A DNA stretch of 59,181 nucleotides from Akkermansiaceae bacterium (lineage in GTDB: Bacteria > Verrucomicrobiota > Verrucomicrobiia > Verrucomicrobiales > Akkermansiaceae). The translations under genes were made by a program, and so were the position numbers. The notes under the pieces are model-generated. The model searched no databases. It was not told the origin of the DNA and saw only the letters and a list, made by a program, of their open reading frames with translations. This document shows positions 24,875-33,363 of this stretch, piece by piece; the stretch's first letter is position 1, and every line of letters starts with the position of its first letter. Location of the stretch: contig CAIZNN010000063.1 of the NCBI GenBank assembly GCA_903934285.1, positions 1 to 59,181 of the forward strand, written 5' to 3'.

Positions 24875-27800
24875 ATGAACTTGCCGCCATTTTGGAGATT
24901 GCCCCCAGTGCTGTGCGCCCTGGTTCTGGGTGTCGGGTTGGTGGCGGCGTGCCGGAGTGAAGTGGTGATCGGGGAATTTGCCGCGGAAAACGACGGGCAT
25001 CTGCTCGATGTGGATGGCGAGAGTACCGATTGGCTGGAACTCTATAACAACGGCGCGGCGGCCGTCCGGCTCGGCGGGTGGTTTCTCTCCGATGACGCTC
25101 AGGAGCCGTTCCGCTGGCCCTTGCCGGACCTTGCCCTCGAGCCGGGCGCACGCCGCGTGATCTTCGCCTCGGGCAAAGACCGGCGCGACCCGGCCGCCGA
25201 ATTGCATGCCAACTTCGCCCTGTCTAACAATGCCGGCGGCTACTTGGCGCTGCGCAAACCCGACGGCTCGTATGCCACGGTGTTTGCCGGCTATCCCGAG
25301 CAGCACGCCGACATCAGCTTTGGCGAGGGCACGCTGGTGGATGGCCAGGACCTGGTGGTGGCCACCACCGCCGGCAAATGGTTGGTGCCCACCACCGCCG
25401 CGCTGGCAACGACGTGGACCGCGCCGGGCTTCAATGACGCCGGTTGGATGGCGGCGACTAGCCGCCTCGGCTATCAGGTCAACAGCCCGGGCACGGGCTT
25501 GCCCATCGTCTATTGGACCTTCGATGACACCCCGGCTAACACCGTTGCCAGCGGCCCCGAGGCCACCCTGTCCGGCCCGACTTACTCTGCCGCGGTGCCG
25601 GGTGCCATCGGCGTGGGCAAATCGCTGCATTTCACCCGCGCCTCCAACACTTATGTCATCGCCGCCCTCGATGTGTCAGAAACCGCATTCTCAAGCTCGT
25701 TGTGGTTCCGCACCACACAGGCAACGACGGGATTGTTCTGTGTTGGCGCGGGCACCCTCAGCGCGGGCGGGCATGACCGGCATGTGTTTTTGAGCGGCGG
25801 CAACATCGGCGCGCGCACCTGGAATAACGAGAGCATCGCCTCAACGGGCAAGAACTATGCCGACAACCAGTGGCACCACGTCGCCCATGTCATCGGCCCG
25901 TCCATCAACGGCCAGCGCCTCTATGTGGACGGCGTGGAGGTGGCGGCGGGCAGCAGGGCCCAATCCGACTTCACCTGGCAGGAACATGTCTATCTGGGGT
26001 TTTCGCTAGACGCGACCAACGCGACCTATCACGATGGGGAGATCGATGATGTTTCAATCTGGAGCGAGACGCTGAGCGCCGCGGCCATCACCTCGCTGGC
26101 CAGCGGCACCCCGCCTAACTTGCTGGCCGGCTTCGCCCCCTACATCAGCTGCGACACCCAGGCCGCCATGCGCAATGTCAACGCGACGGCTTATCTGCGC
26201 CTGCCATTCACGGTGGACCGCCCGACACCCTTCAACCAGGCCACCCTCAAGGTGCGCTATGACGACGGCTTCGTGGCCTATCTCGACGGCGTGGTCGTGG
26301 CGCGCCGCAACGCGCCGGCCGCGCCCACGTGGAATTCCTCCGCCACGGCGAACCGCGCCACGGGAGACGCCGGCAAGTTCGAGACCATCGACATTTCGGC
26401 GTATGCCGGCCTGCTGTCTAACGGAAATCACGTGCTCGCCATCCATGCATTGAACGATGCGGCCGGCAGTTCGGAGTTTTTGCTCAACGCGGAGCTCAGC
26501 GCGGCGACTCTCGCGCCTGGCCGCGCCATCTATCTGGATCCGCCGACCCCCGGCAGCGCCAACACGACGGGATTCCTCAGCTTCGTTGCGGAGCCGGGGT
26601 TTTCACCCAAACGCGGACTTTTCACCACGCCCCAGACGGTGACTCTCACCTGCGCCACCCCCGGCGCGACCATCGCCTACACCACCGATGGCACCGACCC
26701 GTCGCCCGCCAGCGGCACGCAGGTCGCCGCTGCCAACAGCACCACCCCGCCAGCGGTGATGCTGCCGGTGAAGGCCACGACCTATCTGCGGGCAATGGCC
26801 TACAAAAACGCCTCCAGCCTGCGCCCGACCCGGGTGGCCTCGCATACCTATATCTTCACCCCGCAGGTGCTCACCCAGTCCAACACCCAACCAGGCTATC
26901 CCGCAGCCTGGACCGGCCATGTGGCGGATTATGGCATGGACCCGGGGGTGGTCAACTCGACCCTGCCTGGCTACAGCGTCACGGAGGGTCTGCTGGCGCT
27001 GCCATCTATCAGCATCACCGCCCCGGCAGCGGCGTTTTTCGGCAGCACCACGCCGCTGGGAATCTACCATGACACCACGCAGCGCGGCGACACGGCGGAG
27101 CGCGAGGTGAGCATCGAGTGGATCAATCCCGACGGTTCGCCGGGCTGGCAGGCGCAGGCCGGGGCACGCCCGCACGGCAACAGCAGCCGCATGCAATCGT
27201 TCACGCCGAAACATCCCCTTCGGCTGTGTTTCCGCGCCGACTACGGCACGTCACGTCTGCGCGAGAACGTTTTCGGCAGCGGCGTGAGTTCGTTCGACGA
27301 GTTGTTGCTGCGGGCCTGCTCGACAGACTCGATGCCGGTAATTGACGGCGACATTTGCGATGGTGAGCAGCGCTGGAACAACGACAAGGCGACCTACATG
27401 CGCGACCAGTACCTGCGGGATGTGTTGAATGAACTGGGCCATCCGAACTGCCGCGGGGTCTACGCGCATTTCTATGTCAACGGCCTGTACTGGGGCATCT
27501 GCAATCTGAGCGAACGGCCCGTCGCCGCGTTTTTCGCCAGCACCTTCGGCGGCGCGCAAGAGGAATGGGATGTGTTGAAGGACGCCCAGGAAGTCAACGA
27601 CGGCAATGCGAGCGCATGGAACGAGTTGGTCGCCATCGTCAACGACACCACCATCAGCGACGCGGTGCGCTGCCAGAAGTTGCTAGGCAACAACCCCGAC
27701 GGCTCGCGCAATCCGGCCTATCCGATCTATCTCCATTGGCCGTCGTTCCGCGATTATATGATTGTCCACATCGCCGCCGGCTCGGAAGACTGGCCGGACC

Positions 27801-30037
27801 ATAATTACTGGGTGGGCCGCCGCCGCGGCGCATTGAGCGACGGCTTCCATTTCGTCGCCTGGGATCAGGAAATCTCCAACGACTCGCTCACCCGCCTCAG
27901 CGGGCGCGGCAGCAACGCGCCGTTCGAGTCGGTGGGCGATCCGGTAGTCGATGGTAGCTACACCTTCGGCCCGGCCATGATTTACGACAAGATGCGGCGC
28001 GCGGAGCCGTTCAAGACGCTGTTTCGCGAGCGCGTCCACGAATTGCTCTTCAACAACGGCGCGCTCACCCCCGCCGCGCAGAAGGCCCGCTGGGCCGTGC
28101 TGCAAGCCAAGCTCGACAAAGCCATCGTCGCGGAGAGCGCGCGCTGGGGCGATGCGAATGGCGAAGGCGCGAAGAAGCGCGAAACGACCTGGCTGGCCAA
28201 CATGACCTACATGAACGCCAGCGGCAGCGGCTATTGGGATGCCATCCATCCGATCGATGTGCAGCGGTTCCGCAATGTGGGGCTCTATCCGAGAATCTAC
28301 CAGCCGGCGTTCAGTCAGAACGGCGGCACGGTGGCGGCGGGCTTCAGGCTGGCCCTCACCAGCACCGAGCCGACGGTCTATTTCACCCGCGACGGCAGCG
28401 ACCCGATGGGGCCGTCCGGCGCGCCAGCGCCCGGGGCGCTGCTCTACACTGGAAGTTTCATCACCGAAACGCCCATCCCTGCCAAGGCCACCTGGAAGTA
28501 TCTCGTCACCCCGACCGCGCCTGCCTCCAGTTGGCGCTCGCTGACATTTGTCGACACCTCATGGTCATCCGGCCCCGGCCAGTTAGGATATGGCGATAGC
28601 GATGAGGCCACGCCCATCGGCTACGGCGGCAATAATTCAAACCGCTATATGACGACGTATTTCCGCAAGAACTTCACCGTCACCAACAAGTCACTGGTGC
28701 AGTTTGCCAAAGCATATATCTTGCGTGACGACGGGGCGGTGATCCACCTCAACGGGGTGGAGGTCGGGCGCAGCAACATGCCCGCCAGCGGGGCCATGGA
28801 TTATACCACCGCCGCCTTGAGCAACCCGAGTGGCGTGGACGAGAACACCTACTATGAAATACCCCTGCCCGTCGCCAACCTGCTGGAAGGCAACAATGTG
28901 CTCGCCGTCGAGATCCACAAGGTGTCGGCGGGCGATGGGGATCTGAGTTTTGACGGCCGTGTGGAGGTGTTCAAAGCCACCGGCGGGGCGTCGGCCGTCA
29001 CCCTCAACGCCTCGGGCTGGGTCAAATCCCGCGCCCGCACCGCCGCCGGCGAATGGAGCGGCCTCAACAGCGCGTATTTCACTGTGGGCGCGACGCCGCC
29101 GAGCGCCGCCAACATCGTCTTCAGTGAAGTGCATTATCACCCCGCTCCACCCACGCGACCGGCGGAACTGGCCGTCACCAGCAGCCCGGACGAATTTGAA
29201 TTCATCGAGTTGATGAATGTTGGCGAGACGACGGTGGACTTCACGGGTGCGCATCTGGCCGACGGGGTGTTGTTTGATTTTCCGGTCGGTTACTCGCTGG
29301 CGCCCGGCGGCCGCGGTGTTGTTGTTAGGAACGTGGCGGCCTTTGAAGCGCGCTACGGCAGCGGGCGCGCGGTGGCCGGCACGTTCGGTTACAATGGCAC
29401 CAACCAATCCGGCCTCAACAATGGCGGTGAAACCCTCGCCCTCACGCTCACCGCCAACGGCATCACCACGACCCTCTTCAACATGACCTATAAGGACGGC
29501 GCGCCATGGCCCGGCGCCGCGGATGGCGGCGGTTCGTCGCTGGTGCTGATAGCCCCCGCACCCAATGTGAACCACAGCCTGGCCAGCAACTGGATAGCCA
29601 GCGCCGACCAGGGCGGCACCCCCGGGCAGAGTGCCGCGCAGATGACGTTCCCGCAGTGGCGCCATGCCTATCAGGACACGCTCGACCCCAATGCGGATGA
29701 CGACGGCGACGGCATCGCCAATGTGCTGGAGTATGCGCTCGGGCTCAAGCCGTTGGTGCCTGAGAGCAACGCCCTGCCGGTAGGCCGGTTCATCGACGAG
29801 GACGGCCAGAGCTACCTGGCGATCACCTTCCGCCACCGCCCGGCCGCCGACCTAACAACAATGGTGGAGGCCAGCACCTCACTCGGCGCCTGGCGCGGAG
29901 GGCCGGCGGTGGTTTTGGTGAGCAGCACCGATGCCGGCGATGGCACGCGCACCCAGACCTGGCGCTGTGCCACCCCCACGCAGGCCGCCGGTGCCACCAG
30001 GCAATTTCTCCACATCCGCTGCGTGCTCGCGCCGTAG
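24875..30037 (+). CDS. Exported lamin-tail / LamG / CotH-kinase multidomain protein
   Basis: The ATG at 24875 gives a signal peptide (LPPVLCALVLGVGLVAACRS) and 1720 residues. In order: lamin-tail domain (about 30-150, ending in an NFALSNNAGG-type strand), a LamG-like jelly roll (about 210-430), a chitobiase C-terminal-like domain (PGATIAYTTDGTDPS), a CotH-type kinase domain (about 750-1020) and a second lamin-tail domain (about 1410-1560). It ends with DDDGDGIANVLEYALGLKPL followed by the shared C-terminal beta module. CotH proteins are atypical surface kinases; candidate active-site residues are D972 and N976 in EDWPDHNYW and D997 in AWDQE. First gene of the unit with DUF3616, VTC, DUF4956 and HlyD proteins, 23 bp from the next. 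Substrate unknown. Confidence 0.82.
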   Translation: MNLPPFWRLPPVLCALVLGVGLVAACRSEVVIGEFAAENDGHLLDVDGESTDWLELYNNGAAAVRLGGWFLSDDAQEPFRWPLPDLALEPGARRVIFASGKDRRDPAAELHANFALSNNAGGYLALRKPDGSYATVFAGYPEQHADISFGEGTLVDGQDLVVATTAGKWLVPTTAALATTWTAPGFNDAGWMAATSRLGYQVNSPGTGLPIVYWTFDDTPANTVASGPEATLSGPTYSAAVPGAIGVGKSLHFTRASNTYVIAALDVSETAFSSSLWFRTTQATTGLFCVGAGTLSAGGHDRHVFLSGGNIGARTWNNESIASTGKNYADNQWHHVAHVIGPSINGQRLYVDGVEVAAGSRAQSDFTWQEHVYLGFSLDATNATYHDGEIDDVSIWSETLSAAAITSLASGTPPNLLAGFAPYISCDTQAAMRNVNATAYLRLPFTVDRPTPFNQATLKVRYDDGFVAYLDGVVVARRNAPAAPTWNSSATANRATGDAGKFETIDISAYAGLLSNGNHVLAIHALNDAAGSSEFLLNAELSAATLAPGRAIYLDPPTPGSANTTGFLSFVAEPGFSPKRGLFTTPQTVTLTCATPGATIAYTTDGTDPSPASGTQVAAANSTTPPAVMLPVKATTYLRAMAYKNASSLRPTRVASHTYIFTPQVLTQSNTQPGYPAAWTGHVADYGMDPGVVNSTLPGYSVTEGLLALPSISITAPAAAFFGSTTPLGIYHDTTQRGDTAEREVSIEWINPDGSPGWQAQAGARPHGNSSRMQSFTPKHPLRLCFRADYGTSRLRENVFGSGVSSFDELLLRACSTDSMPVIDGDICDGEQRWNNDKATYMRDQYLRDVLNELGHPNCRGVYAHFYVNGLYWGICNLSERPVAAFFASTFGGAQEEWDVLKDAQEVNDGNASAWNELVAIVNDTTISDAVRCQKLLGNNPDGSRNPAYPIYLHWPSFRDYMIVHIAAGSEDWPDHNYWVGRRRGALSDGFHFVAWDQEISNDSLTRLSGRGSNAPFESVGDPVVDGSYTFGPAMIYDKMRRAEPFKTLFRERVHELLFNNGALTPAAQKARWAVLQAKLDKAIVAESARWGDANGEGAKKRETTWLANMTYMNASGSGYWDAIHPIDVQRFRNVGLYPRIYQPAFSQNGGTVAAGFRLALTSTEPTVYFTRDGSDPMGPSGAPAPGALLYTGSFITETPIPAKATWKYLVTPTAPASSWRSLTFVDTSWSSGPGQLGYGDSDEATPIGYGGNNSNRYMTTYFRKNFTVTNKSLVQFAKAYILRDDGAVIHLNGVEVGRSNMPASGAMDYTTAALSNPSGVDENTYYEIPLPVANLLEGNNVLAVEIHKVSAGDGDLSFDGRVEVFKATGGASAVTLNASGWVKSRARTAAGEWSGLNSAYFTVGATPPSAANIVFSEVHYHPAPPTRPAELAVTSSPDEFEFIELMNVGETTVDFTGAHLADGVLFDFPVGYSLAPGGRGVVVRNVAAFEARYGSGRAVAGTFGYNGTNQSGLNNGGETLALTLTANGITTTLFNMTYKDGAPWPGAADGGGSSLVLIAPAPNVNHSLASNWIASADQGGTPGQSAAQMTFPQWRHAYQDTLDPNADDDGDGIANVLEYALGLKPLVPESNALPVGRFIDEDGQSYLAITFRHRPAADLTTMVEASTSLGAWRGGPAVVLVSSTDAGDGTRTQTWRCATPTQAAGATRQFLHIRCVLAP

Positions 30038-30060
30038 GGCCTAATCGTTCACCGCCTCAT

Positions 30061-31320
30061 ATGAATACTGCCTATTTTCTCGCGGCCGCACTGCTCGCCC
30101 TGACGCCGGGCATTTCCAGCGCGGCAGACGCTTGGTCGCTCAGGGTACCGGGCAAGCCGCTTGAGGTCTGCGGTAAAATGCGCGATTCGTTCAATGTGAG
30201 CGGGGCGGCCAGCGTCGCCGCCGGCCGGGTGCTGTTGGTCTGCGATGAACTGAAGCACGGGGTGCAGGCCGGGCACCTCGCCGTGGCGACGGGCCGGATC
30301 ACGCTGACTGAGGGCGAGTTCACCCTGCACGCCGGCGCAGGCAAGGAACTCGATCTGGAAGCCGCAGCCGCCGACCCGCAACACCACTGCTACTACGTCT
30401 GCGGTTCCTGTGGCCCCAGCCGCAAAACGGGCGAAGCTGCGCCGGATCGCCAATGGTTGTTCCGCATCGGGACGGATCCCGCATCCGGGGCCATGATCCC
30501 AGGCGCTGTGACCAGGGTGTCGCTCGTCGAAGCGCTGCGCACGGAGGGGTTTCTCGCACAGCGCCTGAACAAGAGCGCCGCGGACATGGGCGTTGATATC
30601 GAGGGCCTTGCCTATAAGGACGGGCGGCTTTGGTTGGGGCTGCGCTGCCCGAATGTGAATGGCAACGGGCTGGTGGTGGTTGCCTCCGCTGATGATATCA
30701 TGGCCAAGAGGCCAGTGGTGTGGCAGCGCTTCGATCTTCCGTTAGGGAACGACCGCGGCCTGCGCGACCTCGTGCCGATCAAAGACGGCTTCCTGCTGCT
30801 CGCCGGGCCCACCGGCGCCCTGGATGCCAGGACGGTGCCCGCGAAACCGAAAAAGGCCAAACCCGCAGCGCAATCACAGTCGGCGGCACCGCCCGATACC
30901 GTGTGGCTGGGCGACACGGCAGATGCCCGGAGGCATGAGGCGGGCAAGATGCCCGCCCCACGGTGGCCCGGGCATCTTGCCCGGCGCCCTCTGCCGTCAA
31001 ACTGGGTTCTAGCAGAACCGTCCCGGGCGTCGCCGCCCGCGGCGGCACCGCCCGCGGCGGCCCCCCCGGAGGAGGCGTCATTCGCCCTCTACTTCTGGGC
31101 CGGCGATGCCAGCGGGCCGGTGCGGGTCGGCGAGGTGGCGCGGCCGCCGCGGTTGGCAGGCGGCATGGGTGCCAGCGGCAAGCCGGAAGGGCTGCTGGTG
31201 GTTAGCGAGACGAGCGCCAGCATCGGCCTGATCGTGCTGTGCGACGGTGCCGCCAATGGCGCGCCCATGCTCTATGAGGTGAGCCGGCCGCAGTGGCGCG
31301 AGCACCAACAAGATCGCTGA
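30061..31320 (+). CDS. Exported DUF3616-family protein with an in-frame palindromic insertion
   Basis: A 419-residue protein with signal peptide (YFLAAALLALTPGISSA). The body reads like DUF3616, a predicted beta-propeller or esterase-like fold of unknown function: AAADPQHHCYYVCGSCG, DIEGLAYKDGRLWLGLRCP, LPLGNDRGLRDLVPIKDGFL and KPEGLLVVSE near the end. Between about residues 260 and 342 the family pattern is interrupted by a Lys/Pro/Ala-rich linker and a segment encoded by a palindromic element at about 30940-30985, after which the family strand ASFALYFW resumes. The insertion keeps the frame. The gene is 23 bp downstream of the CotH gene, so it probably belongs to the same unit. Role unknown. 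Confidence 0.7.
   Translation: MNTAYFLAAALLALTPGISSAADAWSLRVPGKPLEVCGKMRDSFNVSGAASVAAGRVLLVCDELKHGVQAGHLAVATGRITLTEGEFTLHAGAGKELDLEAAAADPQHHCYYVCGSCGPSRKTGEAAPDRQWLFRIGTDPASGAMIPGAVTRVSLVEALRTEGFLAQRLNKSAADMGVDIEGLAYKDGRLWLGLRCPNVNGNGLVVVASADDIMAKRPVVWQRFDLPLGNDRGLRDLVPIKDGFLLLAGPTGALDARTVPAKPKKAKPAAQSQSAAPPDTVWLGDTADARRHEAGKMPAPRWPGHLARRPLPSNWVLAEPSRASPPAAAPPAAAPPEEASFALYFWAGDASGPVRVGEVARPPRLAGGMGASGKPEGLLVVSETSASIGLIVLCDGAANGAPMLYEVSRPQWREHQQDR
30940..30985. repeat. REP-like palindrome pair inside the DUF3616 gene
   Basis: GCGGGCA-AGA-TGCCCGC (30940-30956) is a perfect 7-bp hairpin. It is followed by GGCCCGGGCATCTTGCCCGG, which carries a related word (GGGCATCTTGCCC) in inverted orientation. 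Similar GGGCAAGATGCCC palindromes are, from general knowledge, dispersed in many PVC-group genomes. Here it is read through as protein. Confidence 0.6.
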
Positions 31321-31329
31321 ATTCCATCA

Positions 31330-31369
31330 GATTTCCCCGGATTTCCCCGGATTTCCCCAGATTTCCCCA
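31330..31369. repeat. 10-bp tandem repeat between the DUF3616 and VTC genes
   Basis: Four copies of GATTTCCCC(G/A) head to tail, with a fifth partial GATTCC. It lies just upstream of the VTC frame and may affect its expression or simply be slippage-prone spacer. Confidence 0.9.
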
Positions 31370-31377
31370 GATTCCAC

Positions 31378-32661
31378 TTGAGATGCAGCGGGGGTCTCAG
31401 TACGCTCAAGTCATCTTCGCCTGTGCGAAGCACGCCGCCTATCGTCATGAAAGCCGTTGAAAACAGTCCATGGAGGGTCGCCCAGAGATCGCTCCAGCTG
31501 TCAACGCCAACGCTTGCGACCCTCCCCTTGGCGCCGCCCTTACCCGGCAGCACGCCGCCGATCAGCGCCTTTCTAGCAAGTGTCGCGCGCGCTATCAGCC
31601 AGCTTTCGCCCCGCCTCGAGGTCACGCCCAGGTTGCTCATGCCCGTTCCGCCGGCACCAGCACCGGCCAAGCCACCAGCACCAGCACCAGCACCAGCACC
31701 AGCACCAGCACCAGCACCAGCACCGGCACCAGCACCAGCCAAGCCGCCAGCGGCGGGCAAGCTGCCGCGCGAGTGGCGGGTCATCTACCGCAAGCCGCCG
31801 ACGTTGCTAGAACGGTGGTGCGGTCAGGACCGTGAGGCCGAGGTGGGAAATGGCAACACCGAGACGCAGATCGACCGCTTCGAGATGAAATATCTGGTCC
31901 ATTCCAGCTTGGTGCCCGAGCTGCGCAAGTTCATCACTCCATTTGTTAGGCGGGACAAGCACACGGTGGGTGATCTGCCGTCCTACACGGCCACCACGCT
32001 GCAGCTCGATTCGATCAACTCAACCCTGCATTACGCCAAGCAGCGCGATGCGAATGCGCGCTTCAAGCTGCGCATCCGGACCTACGGTTGCGATGGCAAC
32101 ACGCCGTATTTTTTCGAGCTGAAGCGCAAGATCCATGGTCAGATCTACAAGAGTCGGGCGGTGGTCGCTGCCAAGGATTACTGCAAGGAACTGGTGACCC
32201 GGCCCACCCGGATGGTGTTGCTCAACGACCCCTCCGAGCAGATGAACTTGTTGGAGTTCATCCGGCTCACCAAGGTCATCGGCGCTATTCCGGCCATCTA
32301 TGTGCGCTACGAGCGGGAATGTTACGCGGCGCTGGGCAAGGACTACGCCCGGGTGACCATCGACCGCGGCATGCGCTACCGCCCGGCGATGAACTCGTGG
32401 GTGTTTCCCCTGCGGGAACCCAAGTGGTACCGGATGGATTCGGAGACCGCGCAGAACCGCGACTATTCCGGCGCGATGTTAGAACTGAAATGTGCCAGTG
32501 AGGTGCCCGACTGGATGCTGGAGTGCGTCGAGCGCTTCAACCTGGTGCCCGCCGGCCACTGCAAGTATTCCACGGCGATGAATTTGGAGGCGCTGCTGCG
32601 CGGCCACAGTTTTTCTGACGGTGCAGAGGACACCACCCCCTTTGAAAACGCCGCGGATTGA
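31378..32661 (+). CDS. VTC-domain (polyphosphate polymerase type) protein
   Basis: The conserved part begins at about residue 160 with DRFEMKYLV and shows the tunnel motifs of VTC domains: FKLRIRTYG (paired Arg), YFFELKRKI (Glu/Lys), RYEREC, RVTIDRGMRYRP and MLELKCA. In yeast Vtc4 this fold makes polyphosphate from ATP, and bacterial relatives accompany DUF4956 and CotH genes. The open frame begins at 31378, but residues 1-155 are low-complexity, including an Ala-Pro tract encoded by hexamer repeats, and may not be translated. The in-frame GTG at 31843 or ATG at 31888 would give a compact VTC protein of normal length. No signal peptide, so the domain should be cytoplasmic. Followed by DUF4956 after 18 bp. 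Confidence 0.8.
   Translation: MRCSGGLSTLKSSSPVRSTPPIVMKAVENSPWRVAQRSLQLSTPTLATLPLAPPLPGSTPPISAFLASVARAISQLSPRLEVTPRLLMPVPPAPAPAKPPAPAPAPAPAPAPAPAPAPAPAKPPAAGKLPREWRVIYRKPPTLLERWCGQDREAEVGNGNTETQIDRFEMKYLVHSSLVPELRKFITPFVRRDKHTVGDLPSYTATTLQLDSINSTLHYAKQRDANARFKLRIRTYGCDGNTPYFFELKRKIHGQIYKSRAVVAAKDYCKELVTRPTRMVLLNDPSEQMNLLEFIRLTKVIGAIPAIYVRYERECYAALGKDYARVTIDRGMRYRPAMNSWVFPLREPKWYRMDSETAQNRDYSGAMLELKCASEVPDWMLECVERFNLVPAGHCKYSTAMNLEALLRGHSFSDGAEDTTPFENAAD
31653..31740. repeat. ACCAGC hexamer array encoding Ala-Pro repeats
   Basis: About a dozen hexamers of ACCAGC or ACCGGC encode alternating Ala and Pro upstream of the VTC domain. The hexamer keeps frame, so copy-number change would alter linker length without frameshift. 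Confidence 0.85.
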
Positions 32662-32679
32662 TCCCACCCACTCATACTA

Positions 32680-33363
32680 ATGGAAGAACTGTTTAACGCG
32701 TTGGGCCCGGCCAGGGCATTTGGATTGGGCGAGGTGTTCACCAGTTTATGTTTGAGTTTTGTCATGGGCATGCTGATAGCCAAGGTCTATCGCTGGACCC
32801 ATGGCGGGTTCTCCTATTCCAGATCGTTTCTACAGACGTTGGTGCTCGGCTCGATTGTCGCCACCATCATGATTGTGGCTGTTGGCAACAATATGGCGCG
32901 CGGCCTGGGCATTCTGGGTGCCTTGGCGCTGATTCGTTTCAGAACCCCGCTGCGCGATCCGCGTGACATCATCTTTGTGTTCGCCTCGCTGGCGACGGGC
33001 ATCTCGTGTGGCGCCCAGGTCTTCACCATCGCCATCATGGGGCCGCTGTTCTTTTGCGTGGTGGCGGTTTTCCTGACATTTTCGCCGTTCACCTCGCGGC
33101 GCACCTTTGAGGGACTGCTGCGCTTCATCGTGCTGCAAGGCGCCGACGTCGAGCACACCATCCAGCACATCATGGCCACCCACACCGCCCATGTGGAACT
33201 GGTGGCGTTGCGGGAAGCGCTGCAAGCCGACGCGAGGGAATACTCCTATCAGGTGCGCCTGCTGCAGCCGTCCGGCAAAGCCGAGTTGGTGGCCGCGCTC
33301 GAGCAAGTGGCTGGCGTCGAAGATGTCAGCATGATCATGCAACGTTCAACCGTGGAAATCTGA
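32680..33363 (+). CDS. DUF4956 integral membrane protein
   Basis: A 227-residue protein with about four or five membrane segments in the first 135 residues (SLCLSFVMGMLIAKVY, LVLGSIVATIMIVAVG, LGILGALALI, FVFASLATGISCGAQVF, MGPLFFCVVAVFLTF) and a soluble C-terminal domain. The family signature ARGLGILGALALIRFRTPLR is followed directly by DPRDIIFVFASLATG; it is the hallmark of DUF4956, whose members are nearly always encoded beside VTC-domain proteins. The likely role is a membrane partner or channel for the VTC product, but this is inference from neighbourhood. The stop codon overlaps the ATG of the HlyD-like gene (TGATG), suggesting translational coupling. Confidence 0.88.
   Translation: MEELFNALGPARAFGLGEVFTSLCLSFVMGMLIAKVYRWTHGGFSYSRSFLQTLVLGSIVATIMIVAVGNNMARGLGILGALALIRFRTPLRDPRDIIFVFASLATGISCGAQVFTIAIMGPLFFCVVAVFLTFSPFTSRRTFEGLLRFIVLQGADVEHTIQHIMATHTAHVELVALREALQADAREYSYQVRLLQPSGKAELVAALEQVAGVEDVSMIMQRSTVEI

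Noticed and set aside
31272-31784. Minus-strand frame with a Gly-Ala tract opposite the VTC N-terminal region
   Set aside because: The Gly-Ala run is the complement of the Ala-Pro hexamers; flanking residues show no homology.
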